Assembly (NCBI GenBank): GCA_022736605.1
Contig: DZDB01000017.1
Span: 1-22,073, forward strand
DNA: 22,073 bases
Direction of reading: 5' to 3'
From: Sideroxydans lithotrophicus
GTDB lineage: Bacteria > Pseudomonadota > Gammaproteobacteria > Burkholderiales > Sulfuriferulaceae
Below are positions 1 through 5,867 of the stretch, one piece after another; the first letter of the stretch is position 1, and each line of letters opens with the position of its first letter. Under the pieces are notes generated by a model. It saw only the letters and a list, made by a program, of their open reading frames with translations. It had not been told where the DNA came from and searched no databases. The translations under genes and the position numbers were made by a program.

Positions 1-648
1 GCGGCGGCGCAGTTGTTTTTCATGTACTCCACCATGCTCATTGCGATCCCCACCGGCGTTAAGGTGTTCAACTGGATTGCCACGATGTGGCGCGGCTCGA
101 TGACGTTTGAGACGCCCATGCTGTTTGCGATCGCGTTTGTCTGTCTATTCACTATGGGTGGATTCTCCGGTCTGGTGCTGGCGATTACGCCGGTGGATAT
201 CCAGTTGCAGGACACCTATTACGTCGTGGCGCACTTCCACTATGTGCTGGTGTCGGGCGCGCTGTTCTCCATTTTTGCCGGGGCGTATTACTGGCTGCCA
301 AAATGGACAGGCCATATGTACAACGAAAAACTCGGCAAGCTGCATTTTTGGCTCTCAGCCATTTCAATGAACATCCTGTTTTTTCCAATGCATTTTCTTG
401 GCTTGGCAGGCATGCCGCGTCGTATTCCGGATTACGCCTTGCAGTTCACCGAGTTCAACCAGATTGCATCGGTCGGCGGCTTTATTTTCGGTGCCAGTCA
501 GCTAATCTTTTTGTTCATTGTGTTGCAGACCGTGCGGGGCGGCGCCAAGGCAACTGATGAGGTGTGGGAAGGTGCCGAAGGGCTGGAGTGGACGCTGCCA
601 TCGCCTGCGCCGTATCACACCTTTGAAGTGGCACCGATTGTCAGATAA
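1..648 (+). CDS. ctaD: Cytochrome c oxidase subunit I (aa3 type), 3' part only
   Basis: This is the C-terminal part of the catalytic subunit of the heme-copper oxidase that reduces O2 with electrons from cytochrome c in the inner membrane. The reading frame is open from the first base, so the N-terminal half lies outside the window. The visible segment (215 residues) contains IPTGVKVFNW, whose lysine corresponds to the K-channel lysine (K319 in the bovine enzyme), and HFHYVL, whose two histidines are the axial ligands of heme a3 and heme a. Several hydrophobic helices follow, then the conserved GMPRRIPDY segment before a short cytoplasmic tail. The K-channel lysine and mitochondrial-like helix pattern mark a type A oxidase. 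It is the first visible gene of a cta operon running through ctaE. The internal TTG at 13 is not a start. Identification is secure. Confidence 0.97.
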   Translation, partial: AAAQLFFMYSTMLIAIPTGVKVFNWIATMWRGSMTFETPMLFAIAFVCLFTMGGFSGLVLAITPVDIQLQDTYYVVAHFHYVLVSGALFSIFAGAYYWLPKWTGHMYNEKLGKLHFWLSAISMNILFFPMHFLGLAGMPRRIPDYALQFTEFNQIASVGGFIFGASQLIFLFIVLQTVRGGAKATDEVWEGAEGLEWTLPSPAPYHTFEVAPIVR

Positions 649-654
649 TGTGAC

Positions 655-677
655 TGGGCAGGTATCAAGCCTGCCCA
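655..677 (+). other. Intercistronic hairpin after ctaD
   Basis: An 8-bp perfect inverted repeat, TGGGCAGG at 655-662 and CCTGCCCA at 670-677, with a 7-nt loop, starts 6 nt after the ctaD stop codon. No T-run follows, and the Shine-Dalgarno sequence of the next small gene starts within 6 nt. It therefore looks like an mRNA-stabilising or partial attenuating stem between cistrons rather than a full terminator. Its role is inferred from structure only. Confidence 0.5.
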
Positions 678-696
678 TATTCAGGAGCGACAAAAT

Positions 697-795
697 ATGG
701 GCAACAATCAAATCAAGAAATATTTCACTGCAATTTCCTTGGGGCTGGTTGCGGTTGGCTTGTTCTTGTACACAATCATTTCGCATTGGCAATGA
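697..795 (+). CDS. Cytochrome oxidase small assembly protein (32 aa)
   Basis: A 32-residue protein beginning MGNNQIKKYF, with one predicted transmembrane helix from about residue 11 to 28 and ending in HWQ. An AGGAG sequence at 683-687 sits 9 nt before the ATG, and the stop overlaps the ctaG start as ATGA at 792-795, which implies translational coupling. Proteins of this size and form are annotated between ctaD and ctaG in many betaproteobacteria as a cytochrome oxidase small assembly protein. The molecular role is not established to my knowledge; position suggests help with CtaG-dependent CuB insertion or subunit I maturation. It is short enough to be missed by ORF callers. The call rests on size, hydrophobicity and exact position. 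Confidence 0.8.
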   Translation: MGNNQIKKYFTAISLGLVAVGLFLYTIISHWQ

Positions 796-1346
796 AGCAG
801 GCTTCCGCAAATCGGCGCATGCTGAAAAAACTGGCTATTGTGGCCGTTGGCATGTTTGGTTTTGGATTTGCACTGGTACCGTTTTATAACGCGGTGTGTG
901 AAGCGACTGGCGTGAATAAGGGGGGCGAGCAGGAGCTGGCCAAGAACACGCAGGTCGATACCAGCCGCATGATACGGGTTGAGTTGGATGCCAATCTGAA
1001 TGGCAACATGCCGTGGAAGTTTGCGCCACTAAAAGAGGTCGTTAACGTGCATCCCGGACAGCTGATGGAAGTGCAATACCAGGCCGTTAACGACAGCGAT
1101 GTGCCGATAACAGGCCAGGCCATCCCCAGTTATGGCCCAGCGCTCGCAGTTAAATATTTTAAAAAAATAGAATGTTTTTGCTTTAGCAAGCAGCTGTTAA
1201 AGCCGCATGAAAGCAAACTCATGCCGGTGTTGTTCGTGATTGATCCGTCTTTGCCAAAAGACGTTAAAACAATCACGCTCTCGTATACGTTTTTTAATTT
1301 GAATCCAGCCACTCAGGCAGCCAGCAATGGCGCAACAAATGGCTGA
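792..1346 (+). CDS. ctaG: Cytochrome c oxidase copper assembly protein CtaG/Cox11
   Basis: A 184-residue membrane-anchored copper chaperone that delivers copper to the CuB site of subunit I on the periplasmic side. One N-terminal transmembrane helix (about residues 13-33) is followed by a conserved cysteine in YNAVCEATG and an immunoglobulin-like domain. The copper-binding CFCF motif is at residues 128-131 (IECFCFSKQ), and the C-terminal SYTFFNL strand is typical of the family. An in-frame TTG at 786 is possible, but the ATG at 792 overlaps the preceding stop in an ATGA junction and gives the usual N-terminus, so it is preferred. The 3' end overlaps the DUF2970 gene. Length and motifs match Cox11; confidence is high. 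Confidence 0.96.
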   Translation: MKQASANRRMLKKLAIVAVGMFGFGFALVPFYNAVCEATGVNKGGEQELAKNTQVDTSRMIRVELDANLNGNMPWKFAPLKEVVNVHPGQLMEVQYQAVNDSDVPITGQAIPSYGPALAVKYFKKIECFCFSKQLLKPHESKLMPVLFVIDPSLPKDVKTITLSYTFFNLNPATQAASNGATNG

Positions 1347-1542
1347 ATCGGGCAAAAAAGATTCAAGTTATGTGCGTGCTGCAAAAACGGTATTTTGGAG
1401 CTTTTTTGGAATCCGGCGCAACCGGGATTATCAGGAAGATGTGACACAATTGAAGCCTGCTCAAGTCATTGTGGCCGGCCTGTTAGGCGCAATTCTGCTG
1501 GTTGGAATGCTGGCGCTGCTGGTATATCTGATTACCAAATGA
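1327..1542 (+). CDS. DUF2970 family small membrane protein in the cta operon
   Basis: A 71-residue protein with a charged N-terminal half (residues 1-45, including FFGIRRNRDY and QLKPAQVI) and one C-terminal transmembrane helix (about residues 46-69). This layout, with an R/K-rich FxGIR-like motif before the helix, is that of DUF2970, a family commonly encoded between ctaG and ctaE in betaproteobacteria. No enzymatic function is known; a role in oxidase assembly is inferred only from position. The ATG at 1327 lies inside the end of ctaG (20-nt overlap); a second ATG at 1339 would give a 67-residue form, and neither has a strong Shine-Dalgarno sequence, so the exact start is uncertain. Confidence 0.83.
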   Translation: MAQQMAESGKKDSSYVRAAKTVFWSFFGIRRNRDYQEDVTQLKPAQVIVAGLLGAILLVGMLALLVYLITK

Positions 1543-1591
1543 TTTGAATTGGCAAAATAATTAACTAAAACAAAACGAAGGAGGCTGCATC

Positions 1592-2443
1592 ATGGAGACA
1601 CAGCACGACAGTTATTACCTGGCGCCACCATCGCACTGGCCGATTGTTGGGTCAATCGCCCTGATGTTGCTGGCGTTTGGTTTTGTGATGCACCTCAATC
1701 ATGTGCCTGATGCAAATCCGGTCATGCTGGCGGGTGCGGCGGTTTTGCTGATCATGCTGTTCGGCTGGTTTGGTACTGTGATCAAAGAAAGCGAAGGCGG
1801 TAAATATAACGAGCAGGTGGATTTATCTTATCGCTGGAGCATGAGCTGGTTTATCTTTTCTGAAGTGATGTTCTTTGCGGCGTTTTTCGGTGCTTTGTTT
1901 TATACCCGCAGCATTTCAGTACCTGGCCTGGGGTCGGGTGAAACCATGGCGCAATTGTGGCCGAACTTCGTGGCAACCTGGCCAACTGCCGGGCCGGGTT
2001 TGGCGAGTAAATTTACACCGATGGAGGCATGGGGTATCCCGGCAATTAATACCTTGTTGTTGCTGACATCGGGTTTGACCGTTACCTGGGCGCATTGGGG
2101 ATTGAAGAAAAATAATCGCATCCAGCTGATCGTGGGTTTGATGTTAACTGTTGCGCTGGGCATCACTTTTTTGAGCCTGCAGGCGTATGAATACCATGAG
2201 GCTTACACCAAGCTGGGTCTGACGATGGGCGCAGGCGTGTATGGCGCGACGTTCTTCATGCTGACCGGGTTTCACGGTTTTCATGTGACAATCGGTACGA
2301 TTATGTTGATCGTTATTTTATTCCGTTCAATGGCAGGACATTTCAAGCCGGATCATCACTTTGCGTTTGAGGCTGTGTCCTGGTATTGGCACTTTGTTGA
2401 CGTGGTCTGGTTGCTGTTGTTTGTGGTGGTGTACTGGTTGTAG
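1592..2443 (+). CDS. ctaE: Cytochrome c oxidase subunit III
   Basis: Integral membrane subunit III (283 residues, about seven transmembrane helices) of the aa3 oxidase; it stabilises subunit I and supports sustained proton uptake rather than carrying redox centres. Diagnostic segments are SEVMFFAAFFGALFY around residues 89-105, the GFHGFHVTIG segment, and the C-terminal WYWHFVDVVWLLLF. A strong AAGGAGG at 1578-1584 precedes the ATG by 7 nt. The N-terminal HDSYYLAPPSHWP is typical of proteobacterial CtaE. It is the last gene of the cta structural operon; a strong inverted repeat lies just downstream. The family assignment is secure. Confidence 0.97.
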   Translation: METQHDSYYLAPPSHWPIVGSIALMLLAFGFVMHLNHVPDANPVMLAGAAVLLIMLFGWFGTVIKESEGGKYNEQVDLSYRWSMSWFIFSEVMFFAAFFGALFYTRSISVPGLGSGETMAQLWPNFVATWPTAGPGLASKFTPMEAWGIPAINTLLLLTSGLTVTWAHWGLKKNNRIQLIVGLMLTVALGITFLSLQAYEYHEAYTKLGLTMGAGVYGATFFMLTGFHGFHVTIGTIMLIVILFRSMAGHFKPDHHFAFEAVSWYWHFVDVVWLLLFVVVYWL

Positions 2444-2466
2444 CCATGTATCTGGAAGGGATGAAA

Positions 2467-2499
2467 AGTAACGCCGCATGCCAATTATGCGGCGTTACT
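2467..2499. terminator. Bidirectional hairpin terminator between ctaE and the twin-TM gene
   Basis: A 13-bp perfect stem, AGTAACGCCGCAT at 2467-2479 and ATGCGGCGTTACT at 2487-2499, with a 7-nt loop lies between two converging genes. On the minus strand it is followed by a short T-rich stretch (ACTTTTCAT), giving a fair intrinsic terminator for the gene at 2510-2704. On the plus strand the downstream sequence is only weakly T-rich, so ctaE termination may be less efficient. Confidence 0.75.
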
Positions 2500-2509
2500 G
2501 TTAGTGATG

Positions 2510-2704
2510 TTAGCTTTGGCGTGGAAACCAGCCGAAGTGAAAGCCGATCATGAGTATGGCAAACAGGCTGATGGAAAGCACAATACGCACGGTCAATGCT
2601 TTTACCGTGCGCTCGGATTGACCCTTGTCTTTAATCAGGTAATACAGCGCGCTGAATAAGCTCGCAAGGATGAGAAAGATGAAGATCAAAACAATCATGC
2701 GCAT
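2510..2704 (-). CDS. Twin-transmembrane protein (DUF2909-like)
   Basis: A 64-residue protein with two predicted helices (about residues 3-23 and 38-57) joined by a polar linker containing KDKGQSERTVK. This two-helix hairpin with ALYYLIKDKG after the first helix is the pattern of the twin-transmembrane/DUF2909 family, which in betaproteobacteria is often encoded on the opposite strand between ctaE and the SURF1 gene. The start at 2704 is supported by a GGGAG sequence 7 nt upstream; an ATG two codons later lacks this spacing. The function is unknown, and the location suggests but does not prove a link to oxidase biogenesis. Confidence 0.82.
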   Translation of the reverse strand: MRMIVLIFIFLILASLFSALYYLIKDKGQSERTVKALTVRIVLSISLFAILMIGFHFGWFPRQS

Positions 2705-2729
2705 GGCTGCTCCCTTTGTTGGTTATGTA

Positions 2730-2746
2730 TCGGCTATCTTAGCCGA
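2730..2746. repeat. Short dyad in the divergent intergenic region
   Basis: A 7-bp inverted repeat, TCGGCTA at 2730-2736 and TAGCCGA at 2740-2746, with a 3-nt centre sits in the 75-nt gap between the divergent twin-TM gene and the SURF1 gene. It is placed where a regulator could act on both directions. No confident -35/-10 pair can be assigned beside it, so an operator role is speculative. Confidence 0.35.
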
Positions 2747-2779
2747 ACCGTTCATATCACACGAGCGTAATTCATTGTA

Positions 2780-3496
2780 ATGAAGATGAGACGCTTTGAA
2801 TTCAGACCGAGTTGGCTGCCGACCCTGGCGGCGCTGTTCATGTTGCTATTGACTGCGTATTTAGGTCACTGGCAATTGAATCGCGCCGATACCAAAACAC
2901 AATTGCAGGCACGTTACGACGCGATGCAGCATGATCCGGCGACGGTCTTGCCCGGCGGCGAGATGGCGGCCAATGCGCTGCTGTACCGTAAAGTGGAATT
3001 GCGTGGACAATTTGATCTTGTGCATCAGATTTATATTGATAATCGCATACTGAATAGTGTCGCTGGTTATTATATCGTTACACCATTTCATGATCGCTTG
3101 AGTGGTGCCAATGTGCTCGTCAACCGTGGCTGGCTTTCCGCTGGCAGTGATCGCTCTTATCTGCCACCCGTGAGTGCACCCCAGGGTGAGGTGAGGATTG
3201 AAGGCATCGTCATCAACCCTGTCAGTCGTTATCTGGAGCTATCGAAACAGGCGGTACACGGATCGGTGTGGGAAAATCTTGATTACCCCAAGTATGCAGC
3301 GACGCTGCCCTATGCCGTGCAACCAATTCTGGTCCTGCAACTGAATGACACGGGCGACACACTGAAGCGCGAGTGGGATCGACCCGATGCGGGCGCGGCC
3401 ATGCACTTGGGATATGCGGTGCAATGGTTTGGTTTAACTGCGGCAATTCTAATTATCTATGTGGTGCTCAATGTCAAACGCCGTCCTGCCAAATAA
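2780..3496 (+). CDS. SURF1 family cytochrome oxidase assembly protein
   Basis: SURF1/Shy1 proteins sit in the membrane and assist heme a insertion into subunit I of the aa3 oxidase. The 238-residue product has an N-terminal helix (about 12-29) and a C-terminal helix (about 211-232) around a periplasmic domain. Family signatures are GHWQLNRADTK just after helix 1, VNRGWL near residue 115, WENLDYPKY, and HLGYAVQWFG leading into helix 2. The ATG at 2780 has no strong Shine-Dalgarno sequence, and an ATG two codons later is an alternative start. It heads an assembly-gene cluster with the SCO-like gene, ctaB and sco1. Its 3' end overlaps the next gene by 26 nt, suggesting coupled translation. Confidence 0.93.
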   Translation: MKMRRFEFRPSWLPTLAALFMLLLTAYLGHWQLNRADTKTQLQARYDAMQHDPATVLPGGEMAANALLYRKVELRGQFDLVHQIYIDNRILNSVAGYYIVTPFHDRLSGANVLVNRGWLSAGSDRSYLPPVSAPQGEVRIEGIVINPVSRYLELSKQAVHGSVWENLDYPKYAATLPYAVQPILVLQLNDTGDTLKREWDRPDAGAAMHLGYAVQWFGLTAAILIIYVVLNVKRRPAK

Positions 3497-4055
3497 AACA
3501 GTATCGCGTTATAAACTGATTCTGCTATTCGCCCTGTTTGCGCTGCCTTTTGCGCTTTCATACATCGCCTATTACGTCTGGAAACCGACCGGCCAAGGCT
3601 CCAATTATGGTCAATTGCTGCCCGTGCGTGCATTGCCCGACATTGTGGGCGCCGGGCTGGACGGCAAACCTTTCAGCTTGAGCCAGCTAAAAGGCAAATG
3701 GGTCATGCTGCAATTAGACAGCGGCGCCTGCAACGCCTATTGTCAAACCAAGCAATATGACATGCGTCAGGTCAGGGTGGCGCAAGGGCGCGAGCGTGAT
3801 CGTATTGAGCGCGTTTGGCTGGTGACAGACAAGCGCGCGGTTGATGCCGATCTGTTGCGCCAGTATTCAGGTACTTGGGTTGTCAGGGTTGGGGCAGAGG
3901 CAGTGGGTCAGATTGCAGCCAATACGCCGCCCGAAGATGCGGTGTATTTAATTGATCCGTTAGGAAACCTGATGCTGCGTTTCCCTAAAAATCCCGATCC
4001 ACGGGGCATGATTAAAGACATCAAACAGCTGCTTAAGGCATCACAGATAGGGTAA
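3471..4055 (+). CDS. SCO-like thioredoxin-fold membrane protein
   Basis: A 194-residue protein with one N-terminal helix (about residues 15-37) and a periplasmic thioredoxin-like domain. It carries a CxxxC pair, C87 and C91 in GACNAYCQTK, at the position of the copper/redox cysteines of Sco1, and a typical VYLIDPLGNLMLRF strand near the end. The histidine that completes the Sco1 copper site is not evident, so it may act as a thiol-disulfide reductase for CuA or Sco cysteines rather than as a copper carrier; that is inference. Proteins of this type follow SURF1 in betaproteobacterial cox clusters. The start at 3471 (MSNAVL) is chosen over 3459 because it gives a normal signal-anchor N-terminus. 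The 62 nt after it contain no gene. Confidence 0.8.
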   Translation: MSNAVLPNKTVSRYKLILLFALFALPFALSYIAYYVWKPTGQGSNYGQLLPVRALPDIVGAGLDGKPFSLSQLKGKWVMLQLDSGACNAYCQTKQYDMRQVRVAQGRERDRIERVWLVTDKRAVDADLLRQYSGTWVVRVGAEAVGQIAANTPPEDAVYLIDPLGNLMLRFPKNPDPRGMIKDIKQLLKASQIG

Positions 4056-4117
4056 TGTATAGCGCATGCGGCGGTTTCGAGCACGAGCCGATTATTCATT
4101 TTTTGTGGGTATAAATC

Positions 4118-5035
4118 ATGATTGCTAGCCCGGTTTTGCATTTGACTGCCTGCCGCTGTCAGCAGTTTCTGCAATTATGCAAATTGCGCGTGGTATCGCT
4201 GATTGTATTTACTGCGGTGATCGGGATGTTTCTTGCGGTGCCAGGCTGGCCGCCCCTGGTTCCATTGCTGGCCGCCACAGTGGGCATCGCCTTGGTGGCA
4301 GGCGCTGCGGCCGCATTTAATTGTCTGGTGGAGCAAAAAATCGATGCGGTCATGGCACGCACTCGGGCGCGCCCATTGCCACGCGGGGAAGTGAACAGTA
4401 CGCAAACGCTGCTGTTTTCAGGTTTGGTTGGTGGTGCAGGCATGTATCTGTTGAATGCCTATGTAAATTCACTCACGGCCTGGTTGACGCTTGCAACATT
4501 TGTTGGCTATGCCGTGATTTACACCCTCATCCTCAAACCCGCCACCCCGCAAAACATCGTCATTGGCGGCGCATCCGGTGCCATGCCGCCCGTGCTCGGC
4601 TGGGCGGCAGTGACCGGAGAGGTGAGTAGCGATGCATTGCTTCTGTTTCTGATTATTTTTGTCTGGACGCCGCCGCATTTTTGGGCGCTCGCGCTGTATC
4701 GCAGAAACGAATATGCCAAGGCTGGCTTGCCGATGTTGCCGGTTACACATGGCGAAAAGTTCACCCGATTACATATTCTGCTATACACCATCGCGTTGAC
4801 CGGCGTGACGTTGCTGCCGTTTGTGACAGGCATGAGCGGTGTGATTTATCTGGTGAGTGCTGTCTTGCTTGATAGTGTGTTTTTATACTACGCGCTCCGA
4901 CTTTACTGGCGCTATAGCGACGCGCTGGCGAAACAGGCATTCCGCTATTCGATACTTTATCTGAGCCTGCTATTTGCTGCGCTGCTGATTGATCATTACT
5001 GGCTCTTGCGCATTTCAGCCCAGGCTGCGGCATGA
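4118..5035 (+). CDS. ctaB: Protoheme IX farnesyltransferase (heme O synthase)
   Basis: CtaB transfers a farnesyl group from farnesyl diphosphate to protoheme to make heme O, the precursor of heme A for the aa3 oxidase. The 305-residue product is a UbiA-type polytopic membrane protein. The first polyprenyl-diphosphate site reads NCLVEQKIDAVMARTRARP (N-x3-E-x3-D); YTLILKP and NIVIGGASGAMPPVLGW follow, and TPPHFWALALYRRNEY is the conserved HFW segment typical of heme O synthases. The start ATG has only a weak GTGGG upstream. The gene that makes heme A from this product, ctaA, commonly lies immediately upstream in related clusters but is not here. Assignment is firm. Confidence 0.96.
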   Translation: MIASPVLHLTACRCQQFLQLCKLRVVSLIVFTAVIGMFLAVPGWPPLVPLLAATVGIALVAGAAAAFNCLVEQKIDAVMARTRARPLPRGEVNSTQTLLFSGLVGGAGMYLLNAYVNSLTAWLTLATFVGYAVIYTLILKPATPQNIVIGGASGAMPPVLGWAAVTGEVSSDALLLFLIIFVWTPPHFWALALYRRNEYAKAGLPMLPVTHGEKFTRLHILLYTIALTGVTLLPFVTGMSGVIYLVSAVLLDSVFLYYALRLYWRYSDALAKQAFRYSILYLSLLFAALLIDHYWLLRISAQAAA

Positions 5036-5182
5036 TTGGCGGCTGATGCCAATGTGGATAAATAAAGCGCCTGAGTGGCTGGAAAATTAGCGCCCTTGCG
5101 CGCAGAATATTGCGTTATTGATTAGGTGGTGCGAATTCGTTTATCGCTTCTACTTATGCGCCACTCTTAGAGAGCTCAGACC

Positions 5183-5782
5183 ATGCCTGCCCGGTTCCTG
5201 TTTCGTTTTATTGCTCTGTTTCCGTTGCTTTTTGTGTTGAGCGCCTGTAACAAACCGCCGGTTCACTATGTGGCAACCGACATCACCGGCGTGGATTACG
5301 CACGTGACTTCCATCTTTTTGATACGCAGGGAAAACCACGTACGCTAGCGGATTTTCGAGGCAAGCTGGTGGCAGTGTTTTTCGGCTACACACATTGTCC
5401 GGATGTGTGCCCAACGACTTTATCCGACTTTGCCATGGCTTTGAAAAAAATGGGTAAGGACGCATCCCGGGTTCAGGTCATTTTTGTCACAGTCGATCCT
5501 GCGCGCGACACGCCTGCTTTGCTGGCGCAGTACGTGCCGGCTTTTAACCCTGGTTTCATCGGCCTGTATACCAGCGAGGCTGGCACGGCAGCTTTGGCCA
5601 AGGAATACAAAATTTTCTATCAAAAACAGCCCCCTGATAAAAACGGCCATTACGCTGTTGATCACAGCGCGGGTACTTATGTGTATGACACGCAGGGCAA
5701 GCTAAGGCTGTACATGGCTTACGGCGAAGAGCCGGATGCGATCGCAAAAGACCTTTCGCAACTACTTGCGCAATCGGACTAG
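5183..5782 (+). CDS. Sco1/SenC copper chaperone lipoprotein
   Basis: A 199-residue periplasmic, lipid-anchored Sco protein that binds copper and helps build CuA of aa3 oxidases and, in several bacteria, CuB of cbb3 oxidases. The N-terminus is a lipoprotein signal ending in the lipobox LSAC, with the lipidated cysteine at 22. The copper site is complete: C72 and C76 in CPDVCP and H161 in DHSAG. VTVDPARDTP and the C-terminal YDTQGKLRLY strand are standard for the family. It sits between ctaB and ccoN, so it could serve both oxidases. The 147-nt gap before it holds no gene and only a weak 6-bp hairpin near 5035-5053. Assignment is firm; which oxidase it serves is inference. Confidence 0.95.
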   Translation: MPARFLFRFIALFPLLFVLSACNKPPVHYVATDITGVDYARDFHLFDTQGKPRTLADFRGKLVAVFFGYTHCPDVCPTTLSDFAMALKKMGKDASRVQVIFVTVDPARDTPALLAQYVPAFNPGFIGLYTSEAGTAALAKEYKIFYQKQPPDKNGHYAVDHSAGTYVYDTQGKLRLYMAYGEEPDAIAKDLSQLLAQSD

Positions 5783-5784
5783 AC

Positions 5785-5814
5785 TTGCGTGCGACAGCTT
5801 GTCGCTGGTAAAAT
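5785..5814 (+). promoter_or_regulatory. Candidate ccoN promoter with a dyad in its spacer
   Basis: A -35-like TTGCGT (5785-5790) and a -10-like TAAAAT (5809-5814, five of six consensus bases) are separated by 18 nt. The spacer is mostly filled by an inverted repeat, GCGACA at 5791-5796 and TGTCGC at 5800-5805, around a GCT centre. The site is 54 nt before the ccoN start. The same repeat could instead be a weak sco1 hairpin, but no T-run follows it. No good FNR/Anr consensus (TTGAT-N4-ATCAA) is visible here. Confidence 0.35.
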
Positions 5815-5867
5815 TAGTAAGTTTGCATAAACCAATTTACTTACCCATAGCAGCCTAGGAGGAACAC

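Noticed and set aside
4118..5035. Atypical first prenyl-diphosphate motif in CtaB (NCLVEQKID instead of an NxxxDxxxD form)
   Set aside because: The N-x3-E-x3-D variant is compatible with the heme O synthase group and all other motifs are intact, so it is not evidence of a changed function.
5036..5182. Possible small gene or riboswitch in the gap between ctaB and sco1
   Set aside because: Only a 12-codon ORF and a weak 6-bp hairpin without a T-run were seen; nothing supports a gene or structured RNA.
5822..5835. Possible FNR/Anr box before ccoN (TTTGCATAAACCAA)
   Set aside because: Only the right half resembles TTGAT-N4-ATCAA; the left half matches in two of five positions.
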